Shown here in pieces: positions 21,602 through 33,152 of a DNA stretch of 64,000 nucleotides; position 1 is the stretch's first letter, and each line of letters starts with the position of its first letter. Under the pieces are notes generated by a model that did no database searches, had not been told where the DNA came from, and saw only the letters and a list, made by a program, of their open reading frames with translations. Both the position numbers and the translations under genes were made by a program. The stretch is from Cylindrodendrum hubeiense (Eukaryota > Ascomycota > Sordariomycetes > Hypocreales > Nectriaceae), in the NCBI GenBank assembly GCA_014621425.1, contig JAANBB010000019.1, positions 1-64,000 on the forward strand. Direction: 5' to 3'.

Positions 21602-23842
21602 ATGGATTCACTGCCCAAGCCTCGTCGCCCTGACCGACACAGCGGTTTCCACGACCCATCAGCTCCACCTGAATTCGACGACACAGGAGCCCACAGCGTT
21701 CATGGCCAGGGAGGCAATGGCACTGAGAAGTGTACCGAGCCTCCCTCTTTTCAAGAATCGCGTACGGATTCCCCTAAATTGGTATACCATGTTTCTGATG
21801 CCTCGGTCAGTACACTTGTACGCGCATTTGATCTTTTGGTTTAACTCTCCCTGTAGGATGAAACCTTCTCACCGAACATACGAGCACCTGTCAGGCCCGA
21901 AATCACTCAGGAAATAGCTAGCTGCACACTGCGGGCTGATCAACGACTGACTGACCCAGTCCTAAACGAGATACGATTGATAGCTGGAGATGTTCTCCTC
22001 GGAGGACCAGAAGCCAAACTCCCGGGGGTAAGGGCTGATGCAGACCGCGCAAGCAAAGAGGATATTCCGGAAACGACGTTGTATATCACTAACCGAAAGT
22101 TTCCGGATCAAAGCTCTCGATCAAATCGGGCCTGCAAAGAAGTGTCACTACTCCCCACATCCTACCTCAATGACGAAAGTTGGGATGTATATTTTAATTT
22201 CGTTAAGTTGGACATGGAGGAGCATTGGCCGAAACCACGAATCATGGTACTAGACCGGATGGAATGTGAAGACTCGTATCCAGCCGGGTCAGAGTACTTC
22301 CAGACCAGTTGCTCCACAAAAGTGAAAAACTACAAAATACATTTGCATAATCAATACTGCAATTTTGAGGCGTATTTACCCTTTTACTTTGAAGGAGATA
22401 TCCTTTCTTTAACAATGTTATCATGCACGAAGCTGGGATATCCTTCGGTAGAGTATCAAAGAAAACAACAAAGTGCCTTTGGGGACTTAACAGAGAATTG
22501 GCCCAGGTTACTGCAAGGTTCACACGGTGACCTTCAAGAGTACGGAGTGATTTATGGTATGAGTTGGTAATTATCGGGAAGCCTCGTCCCCCAGACGGTG
22601 GTCAGCAGCTGAAACATACCTAGGACAATCTCCACGAACGAGCTGAGCATGCGTTGGCCGATATTTGCGTGGGCCGTTTCGCAGGCGAGCCTTGGTCATG
22701 ATGAGCTAAACGAAGCTGTCAAATGTGCCAGTCTTTTTCTGAAGCGATATGTCTGTCCTTGGCCGACGACTGTATGGACAAACTGGTGCTGCGTGGGCAA
22801 AATAATGCTGCACGCCCAATTTCACGCACGATACCTGTCCATTGATGACAACAGCCAAATTGTCAACTCTGGTGCGAAGATGACATATCCAGGGCTGCGA
22901 TTTGTGAGGGAGCACGGGCGGACGGCTGGGCTGGGTTCAATACCTGACTTTCACGTAGTCGAGACGAGGTCATCAATCGCAATCATCACATCTCTCTCGA
23001 CGCGACCTTCCCACTATACCCTAGTCGCCCTAACAGATAACCCAGGTTTCAACCTTGATTGCATTGCAGATGGGGATTTCTGGGTAGATCTGGGCATTGA
23101 AAAGTGTGAACAGCTGGGCGGTGTTGATATTCTTCAAGCCGGGATTGGAGCTCAGCTGATCGAATGGGACAGCCAATGGACAGCACTTCTGATCCGCCTC
23201 AAGAAGATCACCAAAATTAAGGTACATCCTCTCTTTGTTCACAAAATATGATAACTAAACGAGTCGTCAGATCAGTGACATTCTGGATCCAATGACTGAT
23301 GGCTTTAAACGTAGTCGGTCGGATGCACATTCTTGCTTGGTAATACGACAATTGCTTGTGGAGTCTAAAACCATGATCAGGGAGTTTTCAAGGGACCTTT
23401 ACAGCATCGCCAGTGATGTGAGCCGCTCAATTGTGGGGAAGGAAAAGAGTCTCGTACTAAGTGATAACTGGAAAGCTCTTCTCGCCCGTCATGAAAAACT
23501 GGAACGTGTCCTCCTTTACCACATAGAGGATATGCTGGAAGAGCCGAGCACTATGATCCAGACAGAAGACAAGTCGGCTTCTGTCCAACCTAATATAACA
23601 CATACAGCTCAACCAGTATCATCATCTGGAGTGTCTCAGTAAGTGTCCTAATATCGATAATGCATTGTCAATTACTTATCAATCTCAGGGGTTGGATGTC
23701 AATTCAACCAGCTCCAGCTCTACTTAATGCATCTCAGAGCTTAGAGATGCAGAAATTGCAGCTAGAAATGTTCAAGTGCCAAGTCAGGGCCAAAGAGCTT
23801 GACCTGGAAATGCTAAAATTGGAATTGAGCAAAGAAAACTAG
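21602..23842 (+). pseudogene. Decayed multi-exon gene of unknown family with a C-terminal coiled coil
   Basis: Exon 1 (21602-21805, MDSLPKPRR) joins over a 51-bp intron (21806-21856) to a frame open to 22570. Coding sense then appears to jump frame: 22563-22695 reads ELVIIGKPRPPDG, then an in-frame TAG at 22621-22623, then DNLHERAEHALADIC; from about 22696 a third frame reads HDELNEAVKCASLFLK and continues to 23221. Two further introns are clean (23222-23270, phase 0; the second begins with GTAAGT near 23639 and ends with CAG near 23690, phase 2), giving a final exon with a heptad-like coiled coil (SLEMQKLQLEMFKCQ). Two frame jumps and one stop within 150 bases argue for a pseudogene, although unusual splicing there is not excluded. 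No family is recognised. Confidence 0.6.
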
Positions 23843-24310
23843 TGTGTCAGGGATCTTTGGACTTTGGGGGTACAAGGCATTGCCAAACTCCTTGCTTTGC
23901 TATAAGGTAGTCATTTGTGGTGTTCTGTCTTCCATAGGAAGTCTCGCAATATTTTTAGGCTATTAATTTGGTACAATTTGTCAGTGGTTGAGATCAATGG
24001 AGAATAGTTTTGGGATAGTGAGGTAGATTTTCCACCTTCCTCATCGTAGCTATTACTAGCTGCGACAGTTGCTAACACATTTCGGCCTGTTTTATGGTGG
24101 TCTTCGTGAGTCTCTCGGCAAAAAAATACCGTGTGGTATCTGGCAGTCTTTTTCTCACTGGACTCCGCCTTCTTCACTGGCTAGTATTTCTCCGTTCATT
24201 TCCGACAATTGATAATAGAAGATTAGAAGTGGCATTAAGGTCTAATAGATAGTGTGTTGAACACATAGAGTAGAGATTGGTCCTAAATGCACCCCAGCAG
24301 AGTTCCGCCA
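23843..24310. other. Convergent intergenic region
   Basis: AT-rich sequence between two converging genes. A minus-strand ORF at 23911-24177 lacks any domain and is probably chance. Confidence 0.5.
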
Positions 24311-25812
24311 TCAGTTTGACTTGGTATTCGGCTTCCTACCCCACACAATGTATAGCGGAAGGTAGAGGTGGATAGATCGATCCCGAAGCTCATTTTTGGC
24401 CCCAGCCATGAGTACCTGGATGTCGTCCATATGCCAGCCAAGAACCTTTTCCAAAAGCATGGGTGTATAAGACTCAATGGCTTGGTTCGACTGCACAGCT
24501 TGGCACTTCCCAATCTCTTTGAGCATTGGGTCTTTAGGCCACGTCCCGATCGGTATCTATGTTTGATAATCAGCGACTAGACTTTTGACGGGCAGGCAAT
24601 ATGTCTAGGATAAGTGGTGCCTACTTTGCGGACTTCTTCCTGGACATCCACGAACCCTGCCTCGCTCAATCCGTCTTTCCACAGGGGCGGGTTATCTAGG
24701 GGTTTGCCGAACTTCAAACTACCTTCGCGCAGGGCCTCCGCCCAGCGCTCGGCATTTTTTGCCTTATCAAGCGTCCCATCGTCAGACATGAAGCGTCCAA
24801 CCTGGGCCTGTAACTCAACGTATCCCCCAGGAACCAAGTTTTGAAATGCCTGTTGAAAGAACCGTTTGTCGTCGGATATGCACCCTTCCAGTTCACGTGC
24901 ATGGATAAAGTCGAAAGGCTTTTTGTATACCCATTGGTCTTCAAAGTCATCAACTTCAAACAGACAATTAATCGGAGTCCTGAACCTCAATTATTATTCA
25001 AGTCCAGGATGCAAGAGAATGAATTTCAGTACCAGTCGGGTTGTATGGGACTGAGATCTGTCCCGATCACTTCTGCTGATGGATGTTCACTAATAAAGAG
25101 TCACGTTAATGAGTTCCCATTTATTGTGAAATGAACTTACTCTGCAAAGTCTACCGCCCATATTCCAGTTCCAGTACCAACATCGAGGACGCGCTGAGGA
25201 TCTTCACCAATGGGGGCAAGGTGAAGCTTTCCTTCAAGAATGAGAGTGTAGATGTGATGAACTAGATCCATTCGACTTTGTTCTTCGTCATCGTTCGGCT
25301 ACCGAACTACCATTAGACCACGAATCAAGATTTTCAGTAGCGTGACGAGGTTCTTACTACTAGATAGGTGCCTTCACGAAACCCATGATAGCGACGTCCA
25401 TTCTATAATACTGTTAGAATATGAATGGCTGTGCTTTTTGTCTTCACTAACTTCATATCTAAGCGAGACCATCGCACTCTTGGTCAAAAGAATTCTCCAA
25501 GTATGAGTGACATTGGGGTTAAGGCCCCCTCACCTATAGTTGAATACGCTCGAAAGTAGAGACGATAGATAACTAGAGGACCCCTCTCTTCAAGATATCA
25601 TTAGGAAAGAATTAGACGCAAGTTGTGGTTATCATGACTAACGCGGTATCTATCGTAGAGTCTCTGTCATCTATACCATTCTTAAGACAATATTAGCGCT
25701 ATTCACACTACCAGTGTTGTGAGGAGTGACTTACATCCACCTCCAGCCGATTATCAGGTTGTAGGTCTTCGGTAGAAAGCTGTTCCGGCTCTTCAACAGT
25801 CTTGCTTGCCAT
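24311..25812 (-). CDS. LaeA-like SAM-dependent methyltransferase
   Basis: Exons by frame and GT-AG sites (transcript order): 25735-25812 (MASKTVEEPEQL), one or two unresolved exons before 25534, micro-exon 25452-25458, 25358-25402, 25141-25298, 25033-25089, 24625-24985, 24311-24556. The spliced protein reads FNYRYENGRRYH, PNDDEEQSRMDLVHH, then SAM-binding motif I LDVGTGTGIWAVDFADEHP, GTDLSPIQPDW, FEVDDFEDQW, the motif LVPGGYVELQ and a C-terminal DRSIHLYLPLYIVWGRKP. This is the canonical order of the LaeA-like family, whose best-known member regulates secondary metabolism in the nucleus; most paralogues modify unknown targets. Introns are 47-75 bp. The exon between 25535 and 25734 (perhaps around IDDRDSTIDTAL) could not be joined in phase, so the 5' structure is provisional. 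No biosynthetic cluster is next to it. Confidence 0.85.
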
Positions 25813-28352
25813 TATAAGGGAGATTTTGCGGGATGCAATAGTTAAACAGGATGAAAGCTCGAAGCCCAAACTTCCCTACCCCTTCTTATGCCTCATGTGC
25901 CCCCACTTTTGTCAAGGGTCATCACACGACATTGCTCCCCAATCGACTGACATTATAGAGGTAAAGCCAATTGCCGTGTGAGCCGCTTCACCGCCAGTTC
26001 CTTTCAGTTCAATACCCGTTAGTTAATATGGAGCAACGCCCTCGTAGTCCACAATCGTAATCCAGATAGCTGATGGGCATAATTATAGTCAGCGCACTCG
26101 TTAACTTCCGAATAATACATGCTATCGTAGTGGAAGGCCAATCGGAGTCCAAACTTGCATATTTCCACATCTACCTCGCTACCTAGCCCAGTACTCTCTG
26201 ACTCCGGGCGTGAAATCTCCAGCTACTGCGGCGAATATGAGGCGGGTGAAGTCGACAACGTCAGTCATATCGGATAGCATGCGCTGCAGGCTAATGTCGT
26301 CCGCCTGCGCTTGCACCTGCTCGAGTCGACCTAGTTAAATAGCGTTAAGCGGAGGCTATTTAATTGATGTGTTCTTAGGATAGAATTAATTAAAATGCAG
26401 TCATTACGAACATCTTAGAGTCATGTAGGACCCATTGCGATTGTTTGGAGTACACATATTGTTTCAGAACAATGTCCTGTGAGCCGCCATTATTGGACTC
26501 GCCTGGAAAACAAGCGAGGATTGTGGGGAGATTACGTGTCACGCACCAAGCCACCAACTTTACGTAAATCGATAGATCTTTTAGAAGACCCCCTGGGGGT
26601 AAGAGATGTACCTACCTAGTACGTCCACACACACGAATCCCCGCCCGGCTAGGGTAAGACAGAGAGGACTGGGCTAGCCTCAGCGCACTTGCACAGCTTA
26701 GAGGCGGAAACTCAACTCGAGGAATGGAAATGAACTTTGGTAATGTTCAGTTTTGTGTCCGAGTGCGTTGGGCTTCTGGAGGGGGGGATAACTGGGATTA
26801 GGAAAAAAGCGGAAGTAGGGCGGGGATTCTGTGATGAGGCGGTAAAGTTCAAGAGGCGGGCCGGGGTGCCTCCAGATATCGCCAATTGAGGGCCATGGCG
26901 GCGTGATCGCGAGTTGAAAGGGCTTCCGATGTGACAATGTTAATGACAATTGAGAGCGATTGGCGAATGAAGAAAATAACCCCCAAATGCTGAGTCGCTT
27001 GGGTGAGATTTTGATGTCGTCATGTGTCTTTTATGGAGCAAGAATTGAGGAGGCCCCCTACACGCTAGTGGCACGAATTTCCGTGAGACATGTACAAGGA
27101 GGCAGCCATCTACTCATTGTAACTCAAGGAGAATGGATCACCACCCTGAGAGATCAATGCCCTTTTTATTTAGTTGGCGGCGTGCAGGAGCCGTAGCAGT
27201 AGTAAGAATTATATGTCTGGCTGCTCGTGTGAAGAGGGATGAGCAACAGAGCCAATTAAAATACTGCTGTGGCTGCGCCGTCGAATAGCCCTATCTACGA
27301 CCACCGAGTGTCTTCTCCCGCATTAATACCACCAGCATCTGGAAGACGCCATCGCTGTCCTTGTGGAGCAGATTTTGTCCAGAGGTTTAAAGCGATGTAG
27401 GATCCCCAGATGCTGGTCTTATGCTCAGATCCTATCTTCGCAATTTTCATGGTCCTCAGGCCTGCCATAGTAGAAATACTTATAGCGACTGGGATGAAAA
27501 CATGCCACCTGCGGAGTGCCTAACTGTCACATCTAGCAGCTTTTGCCCTCTCTGACTGCCTCTGTTAACAGGCGGAGCTGTCATTCAGCCGGATAAATGT
27601 TTATCGGGCGATCGTCATTCAAGATCATGACTGTCGTCATGGAAGGACTTTTTGGGCTGTATTTGCTTTTTTGCTATTCCAGCTCCATCAGCTATGAAGT
27701 CATTCATACCTCATTCATCTATACGCAGATTCTAGCAGATTCAATCTGGTATCTCTAGATCCTCTATAATTACGGTCTTCGCGAGCTTTAGATAGTCATG
27801 AAATAAAGCACATCATACACATGTTCAATGCCCCCGTCTTCATCATCAGATGCAACATTGGCAGCCTGTGAATGAACAAAGAAACAGTCCATATTGAGAC
27901 AAAACAAAGCCTTGAGCCCAGGCCCATGCGTATGTCATACTAATTACACAGAGGGGAACCCCGCAATCTGACTCGGCTTAATTGAATTATCCCGGTATGT
28001 GGTACCAGCAATTAGCAGTCGATCACTGATTTTAAGTCATAGGGGTAAAGCACAGCAAGGGATAGAAGCTGGACAAGCACGGATCGCCAATATTCTAGGC
28101 CTCGCAGAAGCAAATCTGTCGGCTTACTTCCATTGGCATGGCTGATTCAACTGTCTCAGGTCGGTCATAATCTCCCAGTTTCATTCTAATCTGGTGTACA
28201 TTGCCCTCGACTAGACGCAGGAAGTGGCCAAGCACAACATACAAAAGCGCATCGACTCGGCCAAAACTGCGCGGCCTACTGCCCTTTTCAATTAAGACTC
28301 ATATCAAATCTCCATACACGACACACCCTTCAACTCGCATCGACAGCTGACC
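25813..28352. other. Gene-poor stretch, 2.5 kb
   Basis: Stop-rich in all frames. ORFs of 83 and 78 codons (26698-26949 -, 26960-27196 +) have no recognisable domains. No tRNA, transposon gene or long repeat was seen. Confidence 0.55.
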
Positions 28353-28688
28353 ATGAAGCTCTTCACGATTCTAGGTGAAGCATGTATTCTACTTGGCGTA
28401 TCGGTCGCAGCGCTGAAAGGCCATGTCAAATGGTTCAACGAAAGCAAAGGGTTTGGGTTCATCACTCCCGACGATGGATCTAAGGATGTCTTCGTGCATT
28501 TTAGTGCTATAAAGGTAAAGTAACCTAGCTAGCCTGAGCTTCCTTATATTGTGCATCCTCGCGGATATGGCTACTAACCCGGTTTCAAGGACAACGGGTT
28601 CAAGACATTGGCAGAGGGCCAGGCGGTTTCATTCGAAATTCAAGACGGCGCGAAGGGCCCTTCTGCAATTAATGTAGTTTCAATCTGA
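28353..28688 (+). CDS. Bacterial CspA-type cold-shock domain protein with a signal-like N-terminus
   Basis: Two exons: 28353-28514 and 28590-28688, with a 75-bp intron (GTAAAG...TACTAAC...CAAG) in phase 0; 86 residues. After 21 hydrophobic residues ([21 protein letters not shown]) the rest is one cold-shock domain: VKWFN, RNP1-like [17 protein letters not shown]2-like VFVHF, and [21 protein letters not shown]. These are hallmarks of small bacterial CspA proteins, single-stranded RNA/DNA chaperones; eukaryotic cold-shock domains are usually larger, with extra regions. The spliceosomal intron with a perfect branch site shows that it is settled in a fungal genome. The N-terminal extension is absent from bacterial CspA and could be a signal peptide, despite Glu9. 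There is gene-poor sequence on both sides. Bacterial origin is an inference. Confidence 0.88.
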
Positions 28689-30796
28689 GGGCTGTACATT
28701 CGTTCATGCGCAACTCAGCTGATGTTGAAGCGGGGGAAATTGCCACTTTGGGCAGGAAGGCCAGAGGAGCGGGGCCAGCTCGCTAGGCGGATAAAAGGGA
28801 AGCTTTCCGACCAGATGATTGGGAAGGAAGGAATCAACGACATACATCTTCAGGAGAGACAGCTTTGTAGAGGAACGAGACCCTTCTTAGCCCCTCTAGT
28901 CACAAATATTCTTAATCATGTATTATTGGTATTAAATCTGCATTTTCCATCGAATTTTCTTTGCTATGAGCCGCGCTCGAGTCCATACGATTGGGATTCT
29001 CCCCGGTCTGCAAATAGGCCCCAACTCCTTGCCAACGGGATGACCATAAATTCTTCAGCCAAACATCTATCCCATTGAACCTTAAGTCGAAGGCATCTCA
29101 GCCGATAGCTCTAGCTGTGGCCACACACACACCCAATCCATCTAAAGCACTCCAAAAGACTACATTTTGAGCTCTTGAGTATTTGTATTTCAAGGTATAG
29201 GGTAGCTACTCAAGCGATCAACCCGAGCGGGGATTCCCGTATTATGAAAGTGCGGGCACTTTTACTACTATGGCTGGCGTTTTAGGATACGTTTACAGAC
29301 TTAGACCAAATCTGATTGCACTGCGTACACTTCTACGAAATGAAATGACTCGCATATCCTTGCAAAGTCCCATCCAAGACGCCGATGAATCAGGTAGCTG
29401 GGCATGTCAAGAAACCCTGGTTGTGCTTTCATTCGGAAGAAAATATATACGCTGATGGCGTCATTATCAACATTAGCTACTGCTTACGCTGGCTCATTGA
29501 GTGGGAGTATTGATTTAAGTCAGAGGATTGAGGTCCGAAGAGACGCCGAAGTTCTGGTGGAAGTGGGGAAAAGAGTTGGTGTTCTGAACCTTGGAGAAAA
29601 TACACCTGGGAATATTAACCCGGGCTCGGGGCTTACTGCGACAAGGGATTCGATGCAATTGGTCAGGGATACGTAGGAGGCGCCATGTAAATGTGGCGAA
29701 TTAAACAATGGCCGTTTGTCCTTTTACGGAACGATGATGTAGCGGTGCGTTTATGATGATCAGGTCGGATGCATGGGAAATTAATCAAAAAGGATATATC
29801 TGTACTCGGAGTACTCCGAGAGCCGGCGTCGGACCATCTTTGGTGGAAACACGGCTGGTCTAAGATGGGAGAGTGGGCGGCATTTGAAGTTGACGGCTTT
29901 TAGTGCCTGCTGGTTGGGATAATGGATGGATGATGAAAAGAAAGGCAGAGAATAAGCCAACTCGTTTAAGGCGTGAGTTCTTCTTGAAAAGGAGCAATGC
30001 CATGAGGAATGCGAGATGTATCTATATTAGACCCAGAAAATGCCGAATGTGTTTGCCAATTAAATGGAGGACCTGGGACGGTTGATCACGCACTAAAGGG
30101 TCGTTAGCTATGACGTCCTTTTTTATTTTCCGCACTAAAGTTGAAACGCAGGATTCTACTTAATGTTACCGCAGGAGCCGATACGATCCCCCTACAGATA
30201 GACAAATCTAACTCTGGGAATAAGGCTAACGCTTTGACCTGCTAAGGGATCGGTCGCTCTACCTTGCAGACTAACCAATCTCATGCCATAGTACCAGGGA
30301 ATAGATCCTACCAATCCATTCTTATTCTCCTTCCTTACCCCTTGTAATATCATTCAATCCATTTGTCAGGCAACCTTGACCCAATCGGGAAAGACCTTGA
30401 TGGATCAGGCACAGGCAGCTATATCGGACTTGCGGTTTTGACCCCATTCAAAACCATGCCGAAGGATTTTAGCACCCTGGCCTGACTACCGCCCCACAAT
30501 CTGCAATCATGGCGCATCTATCTGGTCGTTGAATGGTGTTTGAGGAGTTCGGCGAGTCGCAGTGTAGGCCTAGTGGAGGTTGGCAAGAGAGGGATCGCCA
30601 TCGCTGTTAATATGCCACGCAAAGGATTCGACTTCCATCCTTCAAGCATCGACCGCTTCAATGTGATACCACCACGACATTGATTTAAGATAAATATAAA
30701 GGTAGTCGAAGACCGGACACCACCATTGCCCAAACAACGAGCAATTACACTCCTTTCTCCCATTATCGCTCGCGGATCTGCGGTTTTATTGCAATA
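28689..30796. other. Gene-poor stretch, 2.1 kb
   Basis: Only short ORFs (for example 28722-29078 +, 29404-29676 +) with no domains. A perfect 16-bp palindrome CTCGGAGTACTCCGAG lies at 29805-29820. The last 150 bases are probably the promoter of the secreted-protein gene. Confidence 0.5.
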
Positions 30797-32547
30797 ATGC
30801 ATGTCACAATCCCCCATTTGCTGGGTGTCCTGGCCTGTGCATCCTTAGGTTCAACCTTCCCAACTTTGGAGCTTCCAAAGGCTCCTCGTTATCGCCGTCA
30901 AGACTCGTCCAATGGCGATTACGACGGGTTACCAACATGGAATCAAACCGATCCCGACAAAATGTGCGCCTCCCATTTTGGAGATAGTCTCCAGCAGAAT
31001 ATTGAGCTCTGGTGGGGGACTGCCGCCGGGTATGGACTTGATGTATTCCTCCAGATGCACAACCCAGACGACCCCAATGGCGAACACACCGATGTGCCAG
31101 GTACCGGCCAGGGATGGTTTGCCTTGATGAACCAGCAGGTTTTCAAGGCTGATGGAGAGATGCCAAACTGCGCCGATCCTGGATCTGGAAGTTGCTCGAT
31201 TTCGAGTCAAGTGTGCTGTATGTGGATGCGTTTTCCCAAATACCCAGTAGAGTACATGGCTAACAGAATGATGCAGATAATTTAATTCGTGAGTGCTTGA
31301 TTGATGTGCTGAGAAACGCTGTCCATTGAAGCAATAGCTAACAATTGTGTGATAGGCGGCGTCGATCCATCTGACCCTGATGGCGAAAAGGATGGCTTGA
31401 GAATTCCTCGGTACTATTGGGTCCTCAAGCAGGTTGAGACTATGCATGGCATCTTCGGCAAGATCCACGAAGAACTGGTCCAGAACTCCGCAATCAATGC
31501 CAGTCTTAGAATCGACATGATCAAGGACGACTTTACTCCACCTGCGGATGCCTTCTTTAACGTGTTTTCCGCTCTGGGTGGTGGCATTTCAACTGCCGCC
31601 GGAATGCTCGGGCTTCCTCAGCCTTATGGAGGGCTCTTTACCATTGCCAGTGGCATTTTCGGCATCACGGCAGCATTCGCTGCGTCCAAGAAGACCGAGA
31701 CGGACGCTGCGACCGATCTGAACGAAATCGCGTCGGAATATTTCACTGGATTCTCCGATACCATGAAGGACGTCATGAACAATGCCCTTGGTTATGGAGA
31801 TCAAAGAAACCTTCCCGGGACTCTTCTTACCAACCCTTACTACAACACAAACCAAATATCTCAGTTTTTCGACCAAGGCAAATGGCTTTACACAAACGAC
31901 GATACTATGAACAACGAGCTGAACGATCTAATTAAGAAATCTTCTTCACTTATCGTGGGTAACCATCCTTGACGTTGTACGAAAGATTTCTAACATGTTG
32001 TACGCAGGAACAACGCCTTGTGCTCCAGGCAATCACCCGCCAGGATAATTTTATCATGATCTGGGACAAGAGACTAGGCGCAGATATGACTGAGGAGTCC
32101 TGCAACAAGCGTGGTGAGGCTTATCGCACGGCCGTGTGGCTTCCGAACCAGGAGGGCGGCAAATGCGCCGAGCTTCTGGCGGGCTCTTCCAACTATGGCG
32201 GCGCTTGGGACCACACAAACTGTGACCATAGCGGCAGTGACCTTGATGATTGCGTCATTGAGCCACGCCGTCCTACAACTGATTGGATTGACAAGGCCCT
32301 TGACAAGTACGGCGTCGACTTGGTCGCGGTCATTGGGAACGCCGTGGAGTGCGCCTTTAATAGCCCCGGGGAAGCTGACCTTGGTGCTCTTACTATGGAT
32401 GGAAATCTGCCTCATTGCTTCTTTGGTATTAATGTCAAGAGAGGAGAGTGGGCTATGGGAGGTCACAGAGCTGTGAGCGGTCGGACCGGCGAATGGACGA
32501 ACATTGCTTACTGGGAGAAGTCGGAGGATGTATACAAGCCTGAATAA
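30797..32547 (+). CDS. Unknown secreted 519-aa protein with two adjacent hydrophobic glycine/alanine segments
   Basis: Exons 30797-31217, 31356-31954 and 32008-32547. Intron 1 is 138 bp (GTATGT, branch GCTAAC, phase 1) and joins SSQVCC to GVDPSDPDG; intron 2 is 53 bp (GTGGGT, branch TCTAAC, phase 0). The N-terminus MHVTIPHLLGVLACASLGSTFP is a signal peptide, followed by APRYRRQD, a possible Kex2-type processing site. Residues about 206-227 (FFNVFSALGGGISTAAGMLGL) and 232-250 (YGGLFTIASGIFGITAAFAA) form two closely spaced hydrophobic small-residue segments; flanking regions are soluble. At least ten cysteines lie in the N- and C-terminal thirds (CMW is intronic). The pattern would fit a membrane-inserting hairpin, but this is inference; I do not recognise the family and see no catalytic motif. 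Confidence 0.82.
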
Positions 32548-33152
32548 TCTTGGAACTTTAGAGTAGAATACCAATAGTGGTAGTGGGATGGAGATGATTG
32601 TAATTTAATTACTTGCCTTTTTATACGACTATTATGAGCATAATGAGAAGAGCCAGAGCGTATGAGAATAGCACTCTCACATATGTAGGGGAAGGGATGT
32701 TGTGGAATTTATCTCTGAGACACGTAACTTCAGCTGTCGCATGCGCCATTTACGCTCCCATTATGTGACACGGCAGCACTTGTCTGTTTCTTATATTGAC
32801 TCTAGTGAATCATTGCTGATTGCATTCGACGCTTCCCCTAACGAAGAATAAGACGTCTCGCCTGTGGTATTAGAGGTTCCAATGGCGGGAAAAGCCGTTT
32901 GCTGAGGAGTGCCCTCACTACGGCAAGTCCTATGAAACACTGAGTTGTTACTAAGTAATGATCAGAAATGCAAAATATCGGGCTAGTAACTACAATCTTA
33001 ACACCTAAGAGACCTGGGTGCTTGATTGTGTGATTATTGCTGCTTTTAAGCCGTGGCAGTAACGGAAACATACGCTAGTTACAATATAATTAACGGCATG
33101 AGCGATTTCCCCTCCTGGCCGTTCCTTGCAAGAAAATTCCTATCATAGTCGA
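32548..33152. other. Convergent intergenic region
   Basis: About 600 AT-rich bases between converging genes; no gene seen. Confidence 0.55.

Noticed and set aside
21417..21917. 166-codon plus-strand ORF
   Set aside because: It overlaps exon 1 of the decayed gene in another frame and has no domain; the exon with a clean intron is better supported.
28375..28410. A 36-bp GT...AG segment inside the cold-shock leader that could be an intron
   Set aside because: It is too short for a normal fungal intron, and the unspliced reading gives a coherent hydrophobic leader.
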